A DNA stretch of 8,766 nucleotides. It comes from Thiobacillus sp. UBA2186. GTDB taxonomy: Bacteria; Pseudomonadota; Gammaproteobacteria; Burkholderiales; Thiobacillaceae. How positions within the stretch are numbered: the first letter of the stretch is position 1; every line of letters begins with the position of its first letter. The stretch covers positions 6,438 through 15,203 of the forward strand of contig DCVO01000049.1 of NCBI GenBank assembly GCA_002327405.1, given 5' to 3'. The translations under genes were made by a program, and so were the position numbers. The notes beneath the pieces are model-generated. The model searched no databases. It saw only the letters and a list, made by a program, of their open reading frames with translations, and was not told the origin of the DNA. Shown piece after piece: positions 5,683 to 8,766 of this stretch.

Positions 5683-7815
5683 CGACGCCATCACGATCCG
5701 GTCGCCCTGCTCGCCGGTTCTGAGGCGTTTCAGATGCAGCGCGACGAGCGGGTCGTGCGGCCGTTCCGCGGCCAGGGTCTCGAAGGCCTGCAAGGCCTCC
5801 GGCTTTTCATCGCGCAGCAGGGCGTAAGCATTTTCGTAAGCAGCGTCGCGCCTTGCTTCCTCGCCACTCTCCGGAATGATCGGCTGGTAAACCATGAGCG
5901 CCTGGGTCTTGCCCTTGAGCACGAGGCGGCCGACCGGCCTCACGGGCAAATCCGGCCGACCCGAAAGCGTCGCCTCGGAAATGCAGACCAGGGTGCCGAG
6001 ATGCTTGTTCACGCTTTCCAGGCGAGCGGCGGTGTTGATGGGGTCGCCCAGCGCGCGGTAGTCGAAGATGTTCTTTCCGCCAAAGTTGCCCACGATCACC
6101 TCGCCGGTGTGGACGCCGATGCGGGTTTGACCGAAAGGGATGCCCTTGGCGTTGATTTCATCGGCGTAGCGCTTGGCAAACCGGTGCATTTCCAAGGCGC
6201 ATTTCAGGGCGCGCTGGCGATGGTCCGGCTGGGGAACCGGCGCCGAGAACATGATGGTGACGGCATCGCCGACAATCCGGTCCAAGGTTCCGTCGTGGCG
6301 GAAGGCGATGGCGATCATTTCGTCCAGGTAATGGTTCAACAGCGTGACGGCCTCGACCGGGTCGATTTTCTCCATCAGGCTGGTGAACCCGGCCAGGTCG
6401 GTAAAGATGAAGCTGCATTCCTGGCGCTTGCCGCCAAGTTCGAGCTGTTCCGGATGGTCGACCAGATGGGCGACGAGGTTGGGCGAAACATAGTGGGCAA
6501 AAGCCTGCTTGATCCAGCGCTGACGGTGCTCGCTCACCATGTGGTGGTACAGGCTGGAGAGTATGAAAGTGATGAGCAGCGCCATGCCGGGCATGACCGG
6601 ATCAATCAGCAGGCCTTGCGCGGTGTAGGCATACCAGCCGGCCATGCCGGCAATCCCGAATATCAGCGCGGTGGCCGCAGCCGATGATACTGCCCCCAGC
6701 GATATGCCGATGAAGCCGACCAGCAGGCCGCCTATCAGAATGACGACTACCTCCAGGCCAAGGGCCCAGCCTGGCCGTGACAGATGATCAGCCACCAGTA
6801 TTTGCTCGATGGCCTGGGCATGCGCTTCGACGCCTGGCATGTCGCGGCCGAAAGGGCTGAAACGCAGATCCAGCAAACCGGGCGCCGAGGTTCCCACCAA
6901 CAGGATATGGCCGGCAAGCAATTCCACGGGCACTTGCCCTGCCAGGACTTTCCACGCCGGGATGTACCGTGCCGCGACCGGTTTGGTGTAATGCACCCAG
7001 ATTTCGCCGTTCGGAGTGGTGGGGATGGTGAATGCGCCGATGCGCACTTCCAGGATGCCTTCGCCTTCCCCTTCATTGGTCCTGATGAAGTAATTGCGCT
7101 CGCCCTGTGCGACACGAAGCGCTTCTGCGGCCAGCGAGGGCATGACTTCATCTGCCATGCGCAGCATCAGCGGGACGCGCCTGACAATGCCGTCCGAGTC
7201 GGGGTTGAAGGTGATGGCGCCGTTTCCCGCCGCCGCATCCTGCAGAATCGGGAGGGATGTGATTGTTCCGTTGAAGGTGTTGAGGAATGGCAACGGCGAG
7301 GCGCCCAGCTTGATCATGCTATAAGGCCGGGCGAAATGCTCGGGCGGCTTGCCTTCGCGCTGAAGGGCGTGGCCCAGTACCACTTCTCCGCGCGCCATCG
7401 TCTTTGCCAGGCTCGCATCGTGATCGGGCAGGGCACTCATGGCGTTTCGCAGGTCAGACGGCGGATTCCAAGTGCCAAGCATGGCAGTGGGTGAAGTCCG
7501 ATCCGGTTCTGCGAACATGACATCGAACGCGATTGCTGCAGCACCGGCTGCCTGCAATTTCTTTACCAGTTCAGCGATGCGTGTGCGCGGCCACGGCCAT
7601 TGGCCCAGCTTGGCGAGGCTCTCGTCATCGATATCGATGATGCGCACGGGTGTATCGTTGTATTGACGCGGGCTCCAACGTTGATACTGGTCGAAGACGG
7701 AATTGCGCAATATCTGCAATGGCAGCGGGTCGATCAGGAACAGGCTGATGCCCATGGTCACGGAAAGGATCGGGATCAGCCAGCCGAGACTGGGCTTGAG
7801 GAGTCTGAGCTTCAT
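5677..7815 (-). CDS. CHASE2-domain membrane class III adenylate/guanylate cyclase
   Basis: 712 residues. An N-terminal membrane anchor (~10-28) is followed by a periplasmic CHASE2 sensor domain (~30-345), about three membrane helices (~350-371, 374-396, 402-422), a short linker and a cytoplasmic class III cyclase domain (~462-640). A C-terminal tail (~650-712) has a TPR-like helical look. The metal-binding aspartates are present (Asp473 in F-T-D, Asp517 in V-G-D), as is the transition-state pair Asn594 and Arg598 (N-T-A-A-R). The purine-specifying positions are unusual: Arg513 where adenylate cyclases have Lys, and Arg587 (in D-Y-R-A-L-G-D) where Asp or Thr is typical. It is probably active, but ATP versus GTP preference is not settled by sequence. 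No clear Shine-Dalgarno site precedes the ATG; two dyads lie there instead. It converges on the CNBD gene, a likely partner. Confidence 0.93.
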   Translation of the reverse strand: MKLRLLKPSLGWLIPILSVTMGISLFLIDPLPLQILRNSVFDQYQRWSPRQYNDTPVRIIDIDDESLAKLGQWPWPRTRIAELVKKLQAAGAAAIAFDVMFAEPDRTSPTAMLGTWNPPSDLRNAMSALPDHDASLAKTMARGEVVLGHALQREGKPPEHFARPYSMIKLGASPLPFLNTFNGTITSLPILQDAAAGNGAITFNPDSDGIVRRVPLMLRMADEVMPSLAAEALRVAQGERNYFIRTNEGEGEGILEVRIGAFTIPTTPNGEIWVHYTKPVAARYIPAWKVLAGQVPVELLAGHILLVGTSAPGLLDLRFSPFGRDMPGVEAHAQAIEQILVADHLSRPGWALGLEVVVILIGGLLVGFIGISLGAVSSAAATALIFGIAGMAGWYAYTAQGLLIDPVMPGMALLITFILSSLYHHMVSEHRQRWIKQAFAHYVSPNLVAHLVDHPEQLELGGKRQECSFIFTDLAGFTSLMEKIDPVEAVTLLNHYLDEMIAIAFRHDGTLDRIVGDAVTIMFSAPVPQPDHRQRALKCALEMHRFAKRYADEINAKGIPFGQTRIGVHTGEVIVGNFGGKNIFDYRALGDPINTAARLESVNKHLGTLVCISEATLSGRPDLPVRPVGRLVLKGKTQALMVYQPIIPESGEEARRDAAYENAYALLRDEKPEALQAFETLAAERPHDPLVALHLKRLRTGEQGDRIVMASK

Positions 7816-7816
7816 G

Positions 7817-7836
7817 TGTGCGGTGTCAATGGCACA
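7817..7836 (-). promoter_or_regulatory. Dyad next to the cyclase start codon
   Basis: TGTGC (7817-7821) and GCACA (7832-7836) are perfect inverted copies with a 10-nt spacer, directly upstream of the cyclase ATG (7813-7815 on the complement). In the mRNA this hairpin would cover the usual ribosome-binding position. The spacing does not match a Crp site, which has 6 nt between TGTGA-type half sites. Confidence 0.35.
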
Positions 7837-7858
7837 TCAACTTTACATCATAAGTTGA
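7837..7858 (-). promoter_or_regulatory. Perfect 7-bp inverted repeat upstream of the cyclase, operator candidate
   Basis: TCAACTT (7837-7843) and AAGTTGA (7852-7858) are perfect inverted copies around an 8-bp spacer. On the - strand the spacer and arm contain TATGAT, a 5/6 match to a sigma-70 -10 box, but no good -35 box is found at 16-18 bp. The size and location fit a dimeric repressor operator over a promoter. The regulator is unknown. Confidence 0.45.
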
Positions 7859-7911
7859 CGATTCTCATGACCGTCACCGCCCGGATGCGGATAACCGGTT
7901 TTTTTGTGTCC

Positions 7912-7929
7912 AAAAAGCAGCTTGCCTGC
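7912..7929 (-). terminator. Possible weak terminator of malate synthase
   Basis: On the - strand GCAG (complement of 7926-7929) and CTGC (complement of 7917-7920) can form a 4-bp stem with a 5-nt loop, followed by five T residues (complement of 7912-7916). It lies 13 bp after the glcB stop. The stem is short, so read-through into the cyclase gene is possible. Confidence 0.35.
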
Positions 7930-7941
7930 GGGTGAGGCTGG

Positions 7942-8766
7942 TCAGTCCCCGCGCAGCGCCGCCTTGAACTCGCGCCGGCGCCGGTGCAGGGTGGGCTCGG
8001 TGTAGCCGTTGGGCACGCGGCGGCCGTGGAAGATCATGTCCTGCGCGGCCTGGAAGGCGAGGCTGATGTAGTGCGGCGCCATGTCGATGTAGTTGCGGTC
8101 GCCGGCGTTCTGCCGGTCGACCAGCCTGGCCATGCGGCGCAGGGTTTCCATGACCTGGCTTTCGCTGACGATGCCGTGGTGCAGCCAGTTGGCGACGTGC
8201 TGGCTGGAGATGCGCAGGGTGGCGCGGTCTTCCATGAGGCCGACGTCGTGGATGTCGGGCACCTTGGAGGCGCCCATGCCCTGGTCGATCCAGCGCACCA
8301 CGTAGCCGAGCAGGCCCTGGATGTTGTTGTCGAGTTCCTGCCGGACCTCTTCGGCCGTCCAGCCCGGCATTTCCACCACGGGTATCCTCAACAGGTCGTC
8401 GAGCGAGGCGCGTGTGCGTGAACGCAGCGCCCGCTGGCGCGCGAACACGTCGATGCGGTGGTAGTGGATGGCGTGCAGGGTGGCGGCGGTGGGCGAGGGC
8501 ACCCAGGCGGTATTGGCGCCGGCCTCGGGGTGCATCTGCTTGCTCGCCATCATGCCGGCCATCAGGTCGGGCATGGTCCACATGCCCTTGCCGATCTGCG
8601 CGCGGCCCGAGAGCCCGCAGGCCAGCCCGATGTCCACGTTCCAGTCTTCGTAGGCCTTGAGCCAGGCGCAGGTTTTCATGTCGCCCTTGCGCAGCACGGG
8701 GCCGGCTTCCATCGAGGTGTGGATTTCGTCGCCGGTGCGGTCGAGGAAGCCGGTGTTGATGAACAC
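7942..8766 (-). CDS. glcB: Malate synthase G, C-terminal part (5' end outside window)
   Basis: 275 codons including the stop are present; the frame is open through the right edge. Malate synthase G is ~720 residues, so this is roughly the last 38%. The enzyme condenses glyoxylate with acetyl-CoA to give malate in the glyoxylate bypass and glycolate use. Diagnostic segments are the near-edge F-I-N-T-G-F-L-D-R-T-G-D-E-I-H-T-S-M stretch and the L-M-E-D-R-A-T-L-R-I-S-S-Q-H block. The latter contains the catalytic base Asp (residue 180 of the visible part, equal to E. coli Asp631). The residue 14 positions earlier, Cys617 in E. coli, is Ala here. The protein ends in an Arg-rich tail. The cyclase gene starts 126 bp downstream on the same strand, but the link to the signalling genes is probably incidental. 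Confidence 0.96.
   Translation of the reverse strand: MFINTGFLDRTGDEIHTSMEAGPVLRKGDMKTCAWLKAYEDWNVDIGLACGLSGRAQIGKGMWTMPDLMAGMMASKQMHPEAGANTAWVPSPTAATLHAIHYHRIDVFARQRALRSRTRASLDDLLRIPVVEMPGWTAEEVRQELDNNIQGLLGYVVRWIDQGMGASKVPDIHDVGLMEDRATLRISSQHVANWLHHGIVSESQVMETLRRMARLVDRQNAGDRNYIDMAPHYISLAFQAAQDMIFHGRRVPNGYTEPTLHRRRREFKAALRGD

Noticed and set aside
5653..6687. Long + strand frame of 344 codons opposite the cyclase gene
   Set aside because: Shadow frame; the opposite strand encodes an unmistakable class III cyclase domain here.
7880..7907. Possible + strand terminator (CCGG arms before a T tract)
   Set aside because: The stem is only 4 bp with a 10-nt loop, and no + strand gene ends nearby.

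Overview
The window reads like chromosomal DNA of a Gram-negative proteobacterium, most likely a betaproteobacterium. The reasons are moderately high GC, clear Shine-Dalgarno sites, exported and OmpA-type outer-membrane proteins, a malate synthase G, and proteins of a style common in the Nitrosomonadales/Gallionellales group. The lineage is inferred from gene style, not from a marker gene. I see no transposase, integrase, CRISPR array or phage gene.

Layout from left to right. (1) The 3' end of a tRNA, probably tRNA-Asn, is followed by a strong intrinsic terminator. (2) A small predicted lipoprotein of unknown function lies on the + strand. (3) Convergent with it on the - strand is a 607-residue three-domain protein: glutaminase A, then STAS, then a cyclic-nucleotide-binding domain (CNBD). 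(4) About 500 bp of non-coding DNA separates this gene from a divergent + strand cluster. (5) The cluster holds a small exported FecR-domain protein, an exported protein with three tandem ~75-residue repeats and an OmpA-type peptidoglycan-binding domain, and a cytoplasmic protein with an N-terminal CNBD and an unassigned C-terminal region. (6) Convergent with the cluster, only 29 bp away, is a 712-residue membrane class III nucleotide cyclase with a periplasmic CHASE2 sensor domain. (7) Upstream of the cyclase on the same strand, and cut by the right edge, is the C-terminal part of malate synthase G (glcB).

The theme is cyclic-nucleotide signalling. One gene makes a cyclic nucleotide (CHASE2 cyclase) and two proteins should bind it (the stand-alone CNBD protein and the glutaminase fusion). 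Two envelope proteins (FecR domain; repeats plus OmpA) sit in the same cluster as one of the binders. A reasonable but untested model is that the envelope proteins and the CHASE2 domain monitor the periplasm or cell wall. The cyclase would convert this to a cNMP signal, and the CNBD proteins would carry it to glutamine metabolism and to an unknown output. The least familiar parts are the triple repeat of the OmpA protein, the C-terminal region of the CNBD protein, the non-canonical purine-site residues of the cyclase, and a perfect 7+7 bp inverted repeat just upstream of the cyclase start.
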